From Sebastes aleutianus (taxonomy: Eukaryota; Chordata; Actinopteri; Perciformes; Sebastidae), in contig CAKAKS010000031.1 of assembly GCA_916700875.1 (NCBI GenBank), positions 6,023,477 to 6,087,476 on the forward strand: DNA of 64,000 bases, written 5' to 3'. Every line of letters begins with the position of its first letter. Position 1 is the stretch's first letter. The translations under genes were made by a program, and so were the position numbers. A model generated the notes under the pieces. It made no database searches and was not told the origin of the DNA. It worked only from the letters and a program-made list of their open reading frames with translations. Below are positions 49,225 through 61,205 of this stretch, in pieces.

Positions 49225-52200
49225 AGTAAACTTTGTGGAGAAACTATTCTCAAGAAGTCTCATTTTAGTCCGTATGTGAGGCTGTCTGAATGTTCCTTAT
49301 TATTTTTTTACTACCAATGATCTCTGAAAAGGAAGTGCATCAGAGGAAGTGTGGGCATGCAGGATGTGAGAAGTAACAGTTGTTTGCTTATATCATAAAA
49401 AATTGTATTTAATTATTTCAGTGGGCTTGTTGGTTGATAGTGCAGTAAACCATTCTCTCCTGCTGCATGATGCATCCAACTTGCCCTGTATGAACATATC
49501 CTGGGACGATTTGTTTCTGTTGTGGCAGTTATTTGTTAGGTTTTTGGCCAGTGTGCCACCTGGGAGATATTTGTTGCTCTGTGTATCAATGCGGGTGCCA
49601 GTCAATTACACATTTACCGATAAGCTGCTCTTGTTTCTTCAGCCAAAGCTCCGAAGACAATGAATGTCAAAAACTACTTAATTTCCCAAGGAAAAAAGTA
49701 AGGTATACTGTGTATTAAAAGTATACATAAAATAGTTGTACTTCACTTATATATATTTAAGCATATCTGCACATCTTTGGGTATTTTTTGGCAACCAAAA
49801 CCAACTTATCTTTATGCACTTTTTTACATGTACTGTACATGTATTCATGCTTGACACAAGGGTGGTTCTCTCTATGGTTTCCCACAGTATGTTAAATGTT
49901 TATCATCTTGACAATGGCAGTGGTTCATAATATTCATGTATAAAGATCAAATGCCTTTAACCCTTTTCAAAATAAGATCTGGATTGTTTCAGGATTTAAA
50001 TTAGAAATATTTCTGTAAACTTTCTCTTTTCAAACAAATCCTCTATGCAGTTCTTGTAATGGCCACTAGATGTCACCACTAACATTGTGTTTGGGCCATG
50101 CTCCACCTGTCCTCTTGACAGGACTGCAGCTATGCACACTTGTAAGCTCTGTATTTCATTATACAGTAAGTTTATACTTTTGTTTTAATGATGTGTGTCA
50201 CCAGCACATTAAACCCCTGACTTTGACCCCTGTGTTTGGCCACCCTGCCCTCACTGATCTAGGATTACCAGCATACGTTTCATGTCTCCAACCTCAGTTA
50301 GGCTTTAGATCCTTTATTTATGCATTTATTTATGTATCTGAGAGAATAACTTTGAAAATGACAAAGATGATAAAATATAAGTTATTATAATTCATTATTT
50401 TAGAGAATAAGTGGATATCTGGCCAATAATATTTCTGCTATGTTTGTGTAGATACAGTATTTAGAAACAACATTCTTTTGCTGGCCAACATAAAACTGCC
50501 TAAATTTGAAGTGATATACTGTACATCACTCATTGTGTGAACAGCCTCTGACAGTGTCATGCTAATAGTCCTTAAACTGCTGTATCTACTGTGTCTTGGT
50601 AATATTTCAATAACCCCCACAGTGATGATTCAGCTTTTTCTTTAAAAGCTTTTTCTATGAAACACTTGCAGGACTTCTATTTTCTTCTGTAACCACCAGC
50701 CAAAACTCTTCTCACTTTGAAAACTCCAGTTTATGTTGTTGTTCGCCGCCTTTGGCAAAACATTTTCCTCTCCAGAAGAATTCATCTTCATCAGAGTTAT
50801 GGCAGAATTGGCAGGCAGGCTGTTGGCAAAAACCGGTGTAGTGTTAAGAGTAAAGAGTAATGTTTTAATTCAGTGTCAAGCAAGCGGGCTCGGATCAAAT
50901 CCACAAACATTTATAAGTCCCCCTTGAGCAATATCAGGTGGCATTAGGGGGCCCGAGGAGACAAAAAGCTGATGAATTGAATTAATCTCCCCTCCCGTGA
51001 TGGATGGGCCTGTTCGCAGGGGGCTGCAAAATGGGCGCATTGTTCATCTGTCACTCAGATTGCCATGTCCCTCTATGATTTGTGCCTCGGTTGTGAAGGC
51101 CACAAGTGGCCAAAAGACCTCCCTCTCTCCTTTTTCAGGAATTCCCAGCCTTTCAATTGCCTCCACCCCCACACTGATATCCATATAGCCAGATGCAGAA
51201 AAACAAGCCTTCTCTCAGGACAAGCAAACATAAATATGTGTCACTCTGGCTTTGTTTTATACACAGTTTGTGGGGTTAAATTGCTTTGCACACATTGGAC
51301 CAAGTCATAATTTGTAAAAGGTGTTTTAATTACATAACAACGCATAATATAATCGAATTAATTAAAAATGAGTTATATAGTTTCCACAATATGATAAAAT
51401 GTAATTGCATTTTCTTTCCAACACAAAACTGGATTATATGTAATAAACTGAACGCGCAGAGCTTCATGTCAAATAGAGAAGCTGCTTTAAAAAAGTACAT
51501 ATTTTGTTGTCTGTATGCATATTTGGTTTATTTTTAAATAAATGTTTTAATATTATTCTTTGGGTTTGTTGTCTGAGCTTATATGCATTATTCTGGTGCT
51601 TTAAAATGTGTCTTGAACACAGAGAAAGTCATGTCATGCCTTAATGTCTTCTCACAATGTCGGTTGTAATCCTCTTTTCTTGCTTTAACTGTAAAGGTCC
51701 ATATAAGCACAAAGTGGAGGAACTCGGCTTATAACTGGAACTCTCATTTGAGTTGCCTTGTTTGGGTTTCCAGACTTTTAGAAAAGTAATGTTTTGATCC
51801 TAGCTAATATTATGTTTCATTTAACCCTGTGTGTTCAGAGGGACACGTTAACATGTAAAGCCTTCTATGCTGCTCAACATTTTATATTAACAAACAAAAT
51901 GTAGTCCAGTTTTGGCAATGAACTTCTCTGTTTCCTCTGTTTTCTATAAAACACAGAACCTGTTGTTTAAACTTCAACTTGTAAATTGGGGGGGGCAACT
52001 TTCTTGGCTGTAAGTCTTTAGTCTCCATTGTTTCTCTGGAGCACCTGCCCCCTTCAAAGACACCTGCCCCTCTAAAGGAACAGGTGCTAAAAGGTGATTC
52101 AATAGAGAAAACAGAGCTCTGATTTCTTCACGGCTTTTGTGCTATGTGTGGATTACAAATTGAGATAAGATAATATCTGCTGCCGGAGAACAGAGGATAC

Positions 52201-52400
52201 TGGAGATGACTGAGTGGGAGGTAAAGCAGTCGCTGTTGTAATGAATACTGTAGGTAAGCGGCGGTGCCACAAGACCAATGTGGCACTGTGTGAAAGAAGC
52301 CTGGTGCATGCTGGGATAGGTTCCAGCCCCCAGGACCTATCCCATCATGGTTGCAGGGGGACGAACTGAACCAACCCTGAAGGTATACAAAACAAGCATG
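49225..52400. other. Gene-free region
   Basis: No coding exon was recognised on either strand; the open frames here have no visible domain or splice context. The stretch 50930-51200 is less AT-rich and not evidently repetitive. The GCATGCTGGGATAGGTTCC block near 52306 resembles common fish interspersed repeats. Confidence 0.4.
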
Positions 52401-52429
52401 CATGGTTAGAAAGCAGACAATTGCTAGAG

Positions 52430-53155
52430 ATATTGCTAGAGATATTGCTACATATCCATATTTTATATCATATTGGAATCAATTTGTGGATGATATGGAA
52501 GAAGGCCTGGCTTAAACCTAACAATATTTAATCACAGATAAAGTTGAGGAGATTTCTTTTAAACTCATTCATGAATTCTATCCATCTAAAAAACATGTTT
52601 AAAAAAAATATTTAAGAAAGACATTGATGTAAATTGTAGTTTCTGTTATGGATGTCCAGAAACTGCTGTGCATTTATTTTGGCATTGCTCTATTGTGAAG
52701 ACTTTATGGCGAAACCTTTTATTTCTGAGGATATTGATGAGAGTTTTGTCTTGCTTTGGAAGAAAGTGTTGGTTGGTCTCCTGGAAAGTCATGTGTAAAA
52801 AAATCTCATTATTATAATGGCCAAATTCCATATCAATAAATGTAAATTTAAGAGTAAGAATCCATGCTTTATCGCCTTAAGCAATTAGTTCAGACAATAC
52901 ATTCTTTCAATTCAACACTCTAAAACAACAGTTTGTACTGTGTTAAGAATGTATATAGATCTTTTCCCCCCCAGCTTTAAATGAAAAAAAGATTTTCTAT
53001 TTTTTCTTTTCTTTATTATGTGTTCTCTTTTGTGCATGTTATGTACTTGTAAGATGTCTTTAGACAGAAAAATAAAGGGATGACGTGGATTTGTAAATGC
53101 CCTGGAAAATTCAAAAAGTTGTCTTCCTTACAAGAAATAAAGGTTTAAAAAAATA
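52430..53155 (+). pseudogene. L1-like LINE fossil, reverse transcriptase zinc-binding end
   Basis: Frames broken by a stop and shifts encode VEEISFKLIHEFYPSKK, then FKKDIDVNCSFCYGCPET and AVHLFWHCSIVKTLWRN. The CxxC, ET, HLFW.C pattern is the zinc-binding end (zf-RVT) of L1-type LINE ORF2 proteins. The 3' end is AAGAAATAAAGG followed by an A-rich tail. It is a dead remnant. Confidence 0.8.
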
Positions 53156-53439
53156 GCAGTAATTGCAAACTCGCTTGGTTGCGTTCTGTAAGCACATGAT
53201 TTGCTGAAGGTGTCAATCACTCTGCACCTGCAGCCAGCTCCCGCCCCCAGCTCGCACGAACCAATGGTAGCCAGCCTACTGACACCAGTTTGTTTGACTT
53301 CGAGAAATCCAAAACAAATGCAATGGGAGGAAAAGGAAACACTGCAGCATGTCTAAACGACCGAAATGATCTGAATTCTCTGAGCAGAAAAAGAGATTGA
53401 TTCGTTGTTAAGATATATTGATCCCGGGAGTGTTAGCAA

Positions 53440-53830
53440 TGATGACGGCGCGCCTTCAAGTCCGGTGATTCGTGTTTCCCTCCTGTTAAAATGATAGCGC
53501 CACCCTCAGTGGTTAGGGTTAGGGATAATGGTTAGTTCAGGTTTAGGTAGGGGTAAACACATATCGACAGGGAAACAGTAACGTTAACGTTATTTGACAG
53601 AACACCTCCAACACCGCTAGCGCCGAGCTAGCACAGAAGAGGCAGCAGATGCTAGCGCTCAGATGTCACGTGTGAAAAGGTAAGCTTCATTTGCTCAGTT
53701 ATGTTTAAGTTGCTGGTGAAACTTAATCGTGCACATTTCATGTGTGAGTGTGTGTGTGGTATTATTTTGTTTGAGGAGCTGAAATTGGAAAATAGCTAGG
53801 CTACAAGATACTGCCACGACTCTGCAGACC
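53440..53830 (+). promoter_or_regulatory. Possible promoter and first exon of an unidentified gene
   Basis: A relatively CpG-rich stretch ends in a strong donor AAAAG|GTAAGC at 53679/53680. An ATG at 53663 would give MSRVK and then splice out. An earlier ATG at 53649 makes a short overlapping uORF ending at 53675. No downstream exon was identified in the remaining 10 kb, so the gene, if real, has a long first intron or the exon is non-coding. Confidence 0.3.
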
Positions 53831-54121
53831 GGTGCGTTATAACGTTACTTTATTGTTGACATTGTACGCTGGCATTACTATTTTGCTGGTTTTTGCTTTA
53901 TTTGTATGGCACACTGGCCTCTGTGTGTTGGTGCTTGTTGCTGCTAAAATCATCACTCTTGACTTCTTGACTTTCACTTTTCATTTGAAACCCAGATAGA
54001 CGGCAGACTGAACACGAGCCCTCCCCTTAAAATAACACAAACTGAAATGATCAGACACAATCATTAGTAATGGGCAATGGACTATGATTTTAATAGCTAC
54101 AATGGTGGTTACTACAATGCT

Positions 54122-55560
54122 CTTTCTCTCTTTATTTATAATTTATTTCAAGCCAAAGGGGCTTTATTGGCATGGGAAACATTTACATTTACATTGCCAA
54201 AGCAAGTGTGAAACAAAAAAAAAAGAAAATTAGTACAATAAGTTAAGATCTAGTAGAATACAGAAATGTGTGAACAGAGCTGGGTCGCATTGCAACATAA
54301 AATTAGGGTTGTCAATCGATTAAAATATTTAATCGGAAATTTTCAAAATCAATTAACAACACAAAACATGTCAAATATTGTCCATAAACCCTCACAGGTA
54401 CTGCATTTAGCATAAAAAATATGCTCAAATCATAACATGGCAAATTCAAATCCAACAGGCAACAACAGCTGTCAGTGTGTCAGTGTGCTGACTTGACTAT
54501 GACTTGCCCCCAAACTGCATGTGATTATCATAAAGTGGGCATGTCTGTAAAGGGGAGACTCGTGGGTACCCAGAGAACCCATTTTCATTCACATATCTTG
54601 AGGTCAGAGGTCAAGGGACCCCTTAGAAAATGGCCATGCCAGTTTTTCCTTGCCAAAATTTAGCAAGAAGTTTGGAGCGTTATTTAGCCTCCTTCGCGAC
54701 AAGCTAGTATGACATGGTTGGTACCAATGGATTCCTTATTATCGCGTTAACTTTGACAGCCCTAAATAAAATATATAAATACAAATAAGTATAGTTTAAT
54801 TCAAAATACAAACAGAAAATTGGTGATTTTGCTCTTAACAATGTATACAGTATATACAGATAAGTAAAGATAACTTAAGATAAAAAATGTAGACATTGCT
54901 GTTGAAAATAAATACAAAGCAGTGAAAACTGTAAACACGGCGACATTTGTTTTAAAGAAATGTATTTAAAATGTGTTCTGTATGTATATACATTATGTTT
55001 ATGTACAGAAAGCAGCACAATGCAAATGGTCAGAGCAGGAATACACAGATGATTGATTGTCGTCATGGTGCTTTTATTCCATTGGCGCCCTTTTCTTGTC
55101 ACAACAGCTCACAAATCTTGTTGCCGTGTTTACACATTGCTGCATTTCACCCAGCAGGTATGGACGTTTTTCGTTAATAGTCATGTTGTCAAAATGTTTT
55201 GGGGTGTTTGTACGATGTCTCGGTACCGTTGGCAGGTAGTTAAAAAGTGCAGCTCATTTTCCACCTCGTGTTGTGTGCAGTGGGTGCGCAGTCAGTCTGT
55301 TTAGGAAGCCTGTGGCAGCCTCTCTTGATGGCGAGGCTGTGCTCTCTAAGTCTAACCATAGTCAAAGATTTCCTTAATTTTGTGTCAGTCACAGTGGTCA
55401 GGTAGTCTGCCATTGTGTATTCTCTGTTTAGGGCGAGATAGCATTTAGATTTACTCTGTTTTTTGGTTGATTCTCTCCAATGTGTCAAGTTGTAGGGCTT
55501 CTGTCTCGGGCCTCTGCTTCTCTCTCTCTCTCTGTCTCTCTCTGTCTCTCTCTCTCTCTG
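54122..55560 (-). mobile_element. LINE remnant (reverse orientation)
   Basis: The minus-strand frame at 55240-55488 includes TVTDTKLRKSLTMVRLREHS, and the following shifted frame keeps a PYLLGE-type block. This resembles the C-terminal end of a fish LINE ORF2. The plus-strand block AAGGGGCTTTATTGGCATGG (54158-54177) is the reversed 3' tail. A hAT copy (54304-54764) sits inside it. Confidence 0.65.
54304..54764. mobile_element. hAT copy nested in a LINE remnant
   Basis: The ends TAGGGTTGTCAATCG and CTTTGACAGCCCTA are flanked by CATAAAAT/AATAAAAT (7 of 8). It is an internally deleted relative of 2825-3541 (461 against 717 bp). Confidence 0.85.
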
Positions 55561-56059
55561 TCTCCTACATACACATACACCGCTCTCAGTGTGCCCCCCT
55601 TTAGTGAAGGACTATGTTTGTGGAAAGGCCACTTTAAGGGCACTAACTGAAATGTTTAACGCTCACTAGTCGATTTATTGAGGTCAGCAGAAGGCTACGT
55701 TTTGAGAAACAGAGGAGCGGGCTATGTTTGGATTGATTTTCATGAATGATTTTATGCTGTGAGCAAAAGAGAAACAAAAGACAATCACGGCACATCAAAT
55801 CAAGCCACAAAAGAAATAAGGCAAGGCCACATAAAAAATGAAGGGCAAGGCCAGTGCCGTGTCACTGAGCATTAAGCTAATAAATATCACTCTCTGTCTG
55901 TGAAACGTGAAGACAAAGAGCATGGAGAATCCTGCTGGATTATGCTGTTATGTTGATTTGATCAAGTTCTTTACTCTGGAGGGGGGTAAAATAAGCACAT
56001 TAATGCTATTATAGTCAGTGATTTATTTTGGAATAGTATCTTTAGAGAGAAAAGGCAAC

Positions 56060-56340
56060 TAGGGCTGCAACTAATGATTATTTTCATTGTTGATTAATCT
56101 GTTGATTATTTTCTCCATTAGTCGAGTAGTTGTTTGGTCTATAAATTGTCAGAAAATGTCGATCATTGTTTCCCAAAGCCCAAGATGACGTCCTCAAATG
56201 TCTTGTTTTATCCAAAGATATTCAGTTTACTGTCATAGAGGAGTAAAGAAACCAGAAAATATTCACATTTAATTAGCTGGAATCAGAGAGTTTTTACTTT
56301 TTTTTCTTAAAAAATGAATCGATTAATCATTGCCGCTTTA
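56060..56340. mobile_element. hAT MITE (GGGCTGCAACTAATGATTA)
   Basis: The ends TAGGGCTGCAACTAATG and CATTGCCGCTTTA are flanked by a perfect 8-bp duplication AAGGCAAC (56052-56059 and 56341-56348). Confidence 0.9.
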
Positions 56341-56452
56341 AAGGCAACAATATATGCTAAAATGGAGGGGGTCAACTATATAATAATCCGCACAAAAGAC
56401 ACATAGAACTAAGTTAAATATAATTAATGATATAATATAACTTAGGGCAGCA

Positions 56453-57034
56453 CTATTAATCGCATATTAATCACGATTTGGGCTTCCCACAATGAAATGA
56501 ATATGATCGCCTGCGATATTGACGTTTAAAAAGTGTGTTCTGCTCATAGAAAACTCTGCTGCATATCAAATCAAACGCTTCCTAAACTAACAGCCAGCCA
56601 CAAGCCGGCGATCAAGATGTGTTGGCTTCACTTTTGGGGATAGATATGATCTATACAACCAATGTGTTTATGATTAAATTGAGAGCATAAAATTGTTTAT
56701 CTTGCTCTCAAAGTGCACCAGATTGATGCATTTGCTTTAAAATATAGCCTACTAAAGGGTAGGGTGAATATTCATGTATTTTTTTCATATTACAATATAT
56801 ATAAAGCAGAAAGAAATAATCTTGCAATGTCAGTTTTTTCCAACATTGTGCAGCCCTAATTTGTACATTAACAGGGTTGTAGCACAATATGGAAGTGAAA
56901 ACAGTGCTCTGTTTATTTTAATGTGAATGTGAAATAAAAATATGTCGTCCCTAAAATTAATGATACATAATGGTGATCTCAATATTGACCAAAATAATCC
57001 TGATTATCATTTTGGCCATAATCGTGCAGCCCTA
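56453..57034. mobile_element. hAT element (TAGGGCAGCACTATTAATCG)
   Basis: The ends TAGGGCAGCACTATTAAT and ATAATCGTGCAGCCCTA are flanked by a perfect 8-bp duplication ATATAACT (56445-56452 and 57035-57042). The body of 582 bp has no transposase. Confidence 0.9.
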
Positions 57035-58374
57035 ATATAACTACCTGGTATAGTAGAAAAATACAGCATACGTCAGGAAATCAGGACGTTAATATTGACA
57101 GAATGACACCAGGAATTATTCTGATTCACGTGGATCAATATTTATTGGCTTAATAAAGATTCAAGCCAAACAAAGAGCAACACGACAGCGCTTGTTTCAA
57201 CAAAGAAACTGTCAGTGATGAAGCGGTGATTCCTGATTTGACAGCGTACTGCGTGATACAGGCTGTGTGCTCTGTCTGCTGGCAGAGAGCTCTCTCTCTC
57301 TCTCTCTCTCTCTCTTTGTGAAATGAATTAGGAGAACATGAAAACTGAGCAGACCTTCAGCAATACATTATGTATGAGGAGCTTGAAGGCTCCTACTGAA
57401 TTCTGTTCAGGTGGCATCAGAGGGTGCAGCCAAGTGGAAATGCTGGCTGGTCACTTAAAGCACACTATCTGTGGTAATATTTCTACATGAAAGCGCAGCA
57501 CGCGGACTGGGCTATATTCTTCTACTCACAAGTTGAAATATGCAACACAACCAGGTTTCTATAGTGGCCACAGAGGAGGTTTACTGGGGCAACGGGGGAT
57601 TAAAGGCCTTGCTCTAACCTTCAGGCTATCTCCTACCCTGCATAACTCTTAAGCTGCTATTTGCAATTTAAATTTAAATCTATATTTTGTTTCCCATCTT
57701 GCACTTGATTTACTAGTTACAGTATTTCTGCGGTAATCATCCAGGCTTGCAGCACACAATGTCGTCTGTTGTGTATCAGTGAGTTTGACAGCTTGACATA
57801 ATTTCAAAATCAGATAACTCACCATATGATTCCCCATCTTCTGTTGTTACGAGATAACATCTAATTTCCCTTCTCGCGAGTAATCTTACAAAGACATCGT
57901 CTGCTCATCGTGAAATCAATATGCCGCGGAAACACCATTACAACAGTCTTCACAGTGCTTGAGTGAATCATTCGAGATCACAGATGAACGTGCACACACA
58001 GGCAGACACAGAGACACACACACACACACATATACAGGTACACGTACACACTGTCACCTCCAGTGTGTCCTTTGAGATAACCAGACTAATTAAAAAGCCC
58101 AAAAAGCACAAGAGTGCTCAGTGCAATTCAATAGTTTCTCAGTGCCCAGTGACAAATATTTGGCACGTTAAGAAATGTGCATAAAATCACACAAGAGCAG
58201 AACCAGTATCAGGATGAATTATACTGGGTGTAGTGGTCTCACAGGGGAGAGGGGATTATGGTCAATGGAGTGCATCCTTTGCCAACAGACAGACAGACTG
58301 TACACTACAGTCATTAGCTGCAGTGTACAGAGGCAGGACCAGTGGGCTGCCTCCGGGTCTGAGAAGTGAAGCCA

Positions 58375-58915
58375 ATGTGGAAGTGCCTTAAACTTTCATT
58401 TTTTCGAACAGCCAGCAGGGGGCGACTCCTCTGGTTGCAAAAAGAAGTCTGATTTTATAGAAGTCTATGAGAAAATGAGCCTACTTCTCACTTGATTTAC
58501 ATTGTAAACATGAGATTATGGTCTCAATTGTCTTCTTCAATACAGCATGATGTTCATTTAGTGAATTATGGTCACATTTAGAGTCAAATAGACCATAAAG
58601 CAGGGGATGCTTTAGAGCGTGGCTACCTTGTGAAGACAGGTCACTAGCACGGTGTTGTCCGGTCTGGGAGTTGTGCGTAATTTCATTTTACAACTTTGAC
58701 CCTTTCACAGTGTGTCTTCAGTTTGTGAAAGTTAATTTTAACAATTCGGTTGCCTAAAAATGTCTTATTCAGCGTTCGTTTGTACCAAGCTCCACCCTCT
58801 CGTGGCAACAAGATGGCGACGGCCAAAATTCAAACATGAGGCTTCAAAACGGCAGTCCATAAACCAATGGGTGACGTCACGGTGACTACGTCCACTTCTT
58901 ATATACAGTGTATGG
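58375..58915. mobile_element. Fish MITE carrying GTGACGTCACGGTGACTACG
   Basis: The blocks AGCAGGGGGCGACTCC, CAACAAGATGGCGACGGCC and GTGACTACGTCCACTTC are typical of an abundant fish DNA-transposon repeat. The exact edges were not resolved. Confidence 0.55.
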
Positions 58916-58956
58916 GCAGGACAGGCAAAAAAATATATATCAAAATATGTCCGATG

Positions 58957-59166
58957 CGGGTGGCTGGTTAGCTCAGTCGGTAGAGCGAGCGCCCATGTAT
59001 GGCCAAGGCTCAGTCCTAGCAGCGGTGGACCCGGGTTCGAATCCGGCCTGTGGTCCTTTCCGCATGTCATTTCTCTCTCTCCCCCTTTCCAACACTCTAT
59101 CCACTGTCCTATCAATAAATGCTTAAAAATGCCCCCAAAAAATAACTTTAAAAAAAAAAAAAAAAA
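58957..59166 (+). mobile_element. tRNA-derived SINE
   Basis: The head carries box A (TTAGCTCAGTCGGTAGAGC) and box B (GGGTTCGAATCC) but cannot fold as a full tRNA. A unique body and an A-rich tail follow. A target duplication of about 15 bp (ATATGTCCGATGC core, 58942-58956 and 59167-59181) shows target-primed insertion. Confidence 0.92.
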
Positions 59167-59399
59167 AAATATGTCCGATGCAATTACATTGCAGTCAGAA
59201 CAGACATGGCAAGAGCGGCGTTCTTATCACACGCTTTTGCCTTGCACATTAACATGTCATTCACACGCTTTTTCGTGCAACCGGGCTTCATAGAGCCATA
59301 TATCGCTAGCATGGTTAAAAATGCTGAACATACACTGGTTCCAGCTTCTTTAATCCCAGAATTTGCGGTTTTGTTCTGTTTTATATTGTTGTAAATTAG

Positions 59400-60670
59400 A
59401 CACCTTTGGTTTTTGGACAGTTGGTCGGATAAAAGATATCACCTTGGCCTCTTGGACCAATTTTTTCACTATGTCCTGCCATTTTATAGACTAACTAAGT
59501 AATCGTAAAAAAAAAAAAATCAACTCTTTCTTTGTTGATGAAATAGCTGCTGACCCAGTAACAGGAATAGAAAGTAGACAGACACAAAACAAGCATATAA
59601 GTGGAAACAGACAGGACCATATTCAAGGTAACATACATTTGGAGAGTTACAGTGGGTATACAGTAAACTGACAGGCTGACAAACAGTTAGATCTCCTTCT
59701 GAGAGCAAAATCAGAAGTGGAGTGGACAGTTAGAAAAGCACAACAATGAGCGGATGCCAGTCTGGGAAGAGTTAGACCTATAGACGTCCTGTGATTTAAA
59801 GTCTCTCTCCCTCTCCCTCTCTCTCTCTCTCTGGCACTGCTATAATTTTCCTGGGTGGAATGATGGATGAGGCGGTGTCAGCCCATGTTCATTATAATGC
59901 ACACCATCTATTCTTCTCAGCCAGACTCTCCGCGCTCCAGGAAATGCCAGAGAGGTATTGGAGCCGCGGAGAGAGGAGAAACTCTCATCTGATTTTATGG
60001 AGAGAATTTGCTGCTAGGTGTGTGTTAACTTAGCACGCGGTGATCCATCAATCACTAATGAAGATACTGCGAGGGCTACTGCTTGTTCTTAAAAGAAACA
60101 CATTCCTCCCTGGGTACGAACGATAAATAGCTTTCCATGTCCATGCAAGCACAATCCCTTGCAATATGCTTGTCCTAAATTAATAATGAGCACTCCCAAC
60201 AGTTAGCTGTATGCAAACACATGTAGGGAAACATGCAGAAGCAGTGTTGGTCACCATGACCTATTTGTAATGTATTAAAGGCCTATTTCCTCGACCAGCT
60301 TCTTACTCCGAGCGATGGGACCGTACAAGAACACATTATTTTCTGATAGATTTGGAACAGTTTGGGTTATTTTACATTCAAGATTTTAGTATTTTTCTGT
60401 TCTCTTCCCACCAGTTTCAAGTGGGCGGGGCTCTATTAGAGAAAGGTGATGTCACGTACGTTCATACACCAATCATGATTTAGCAACACTTGAATCAAAA
60501 TGGTGACAGTTGTGATGTCAATCAAATCTGGTTAAACCACACCCATAGTCCTGGATTGGGTCGCACCAGCTATTTGTAAATTAATTTAGAAGTTTGTGTA
60601 AGTTCTTAGCAGCTACTAGATAGTTTTAGAGTGATTTAGGCGACTAAATCCGGTTGCACCGTTAAAACAT
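59400..60670. other. Gene-free region
   Basis: It contains a CT run near 59805-59832. The stretch 59930-60200 looks single-copy and holds CCATCAATCA, a PBX/HOX-like motif, so it is a candidate conserved non-coding element. No exon was seen. Confidence 0.35.
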
Positions 60671-60671
60671 A

Positions 60672-61205
60672 AAGGGCCAGTGTGTAACATTTCGGGGGAT
60701 CTTTTCGCAGAAATGGAATATAATATTCATAACTATCTTTTCATTAGTGTATAATCACCTGAAACTAAGAATCTTTGTGTTTTGGTTAGCTTAGAATGAG
60801 CCCTTCATATCTAGGGAGCGGGTCCTCTTCACAGAGTCCGCCATGTTGCTCCGACATGTTTCTACAGTAGCCCAAAACGGACAAACCAAATACTGACTCT
60901 AGAGAGAGCCTTCCGCGTTTTTTAACGTTACCTGAAAGCCACCGTAGTTCTCCGACACCCTTGTGAAACCGCGGGAACTTGAGCCGCAGTGTGCAAAAAC
61001 GTGGTACTGCCAGCCGCCGTCTGACTGTTGCTCCTTAAGTAGTGTTATTACGGTAAGGATCGCCTCTGAACGAGGTGAACGGCGTTACCACTGTTTAGCA
61101 CTCAGTGGCTCACATTACCTCAGTCTTGGAAAGGGAGGAGTGAGCGGAACTCAGTTGGTTGCAATCTGCAACCACACCACTAGATGACATACTGTCCTTT
61201 TAAAA
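60672..61205. mobile_element. MITE related to 46001-46326
   Basis: It starts AAAGGGCCAGTGTGTAACAT and ends in the CTGCAACCACACCACTAGAT and CATACTGTCCTTTTAAA blocks. It shares both ends with 46001-46326 but is longer. Confidence 0.65.

Noticed and set aside
55240..55488. 82-codon minus-strand frame as a host gene
   Set aside because: The residues resemble the C-terminal end of a fish LINE ORF2 and continue in a shifted frame, so it is a retrotransposon fossil.
58967..59050. Possible tRNA gene
   Set aside because: Box A and box B are present, but the head is followed by a SINE body, an A tail and target duplications, and the acceptor arms do not pair as a tRNA.
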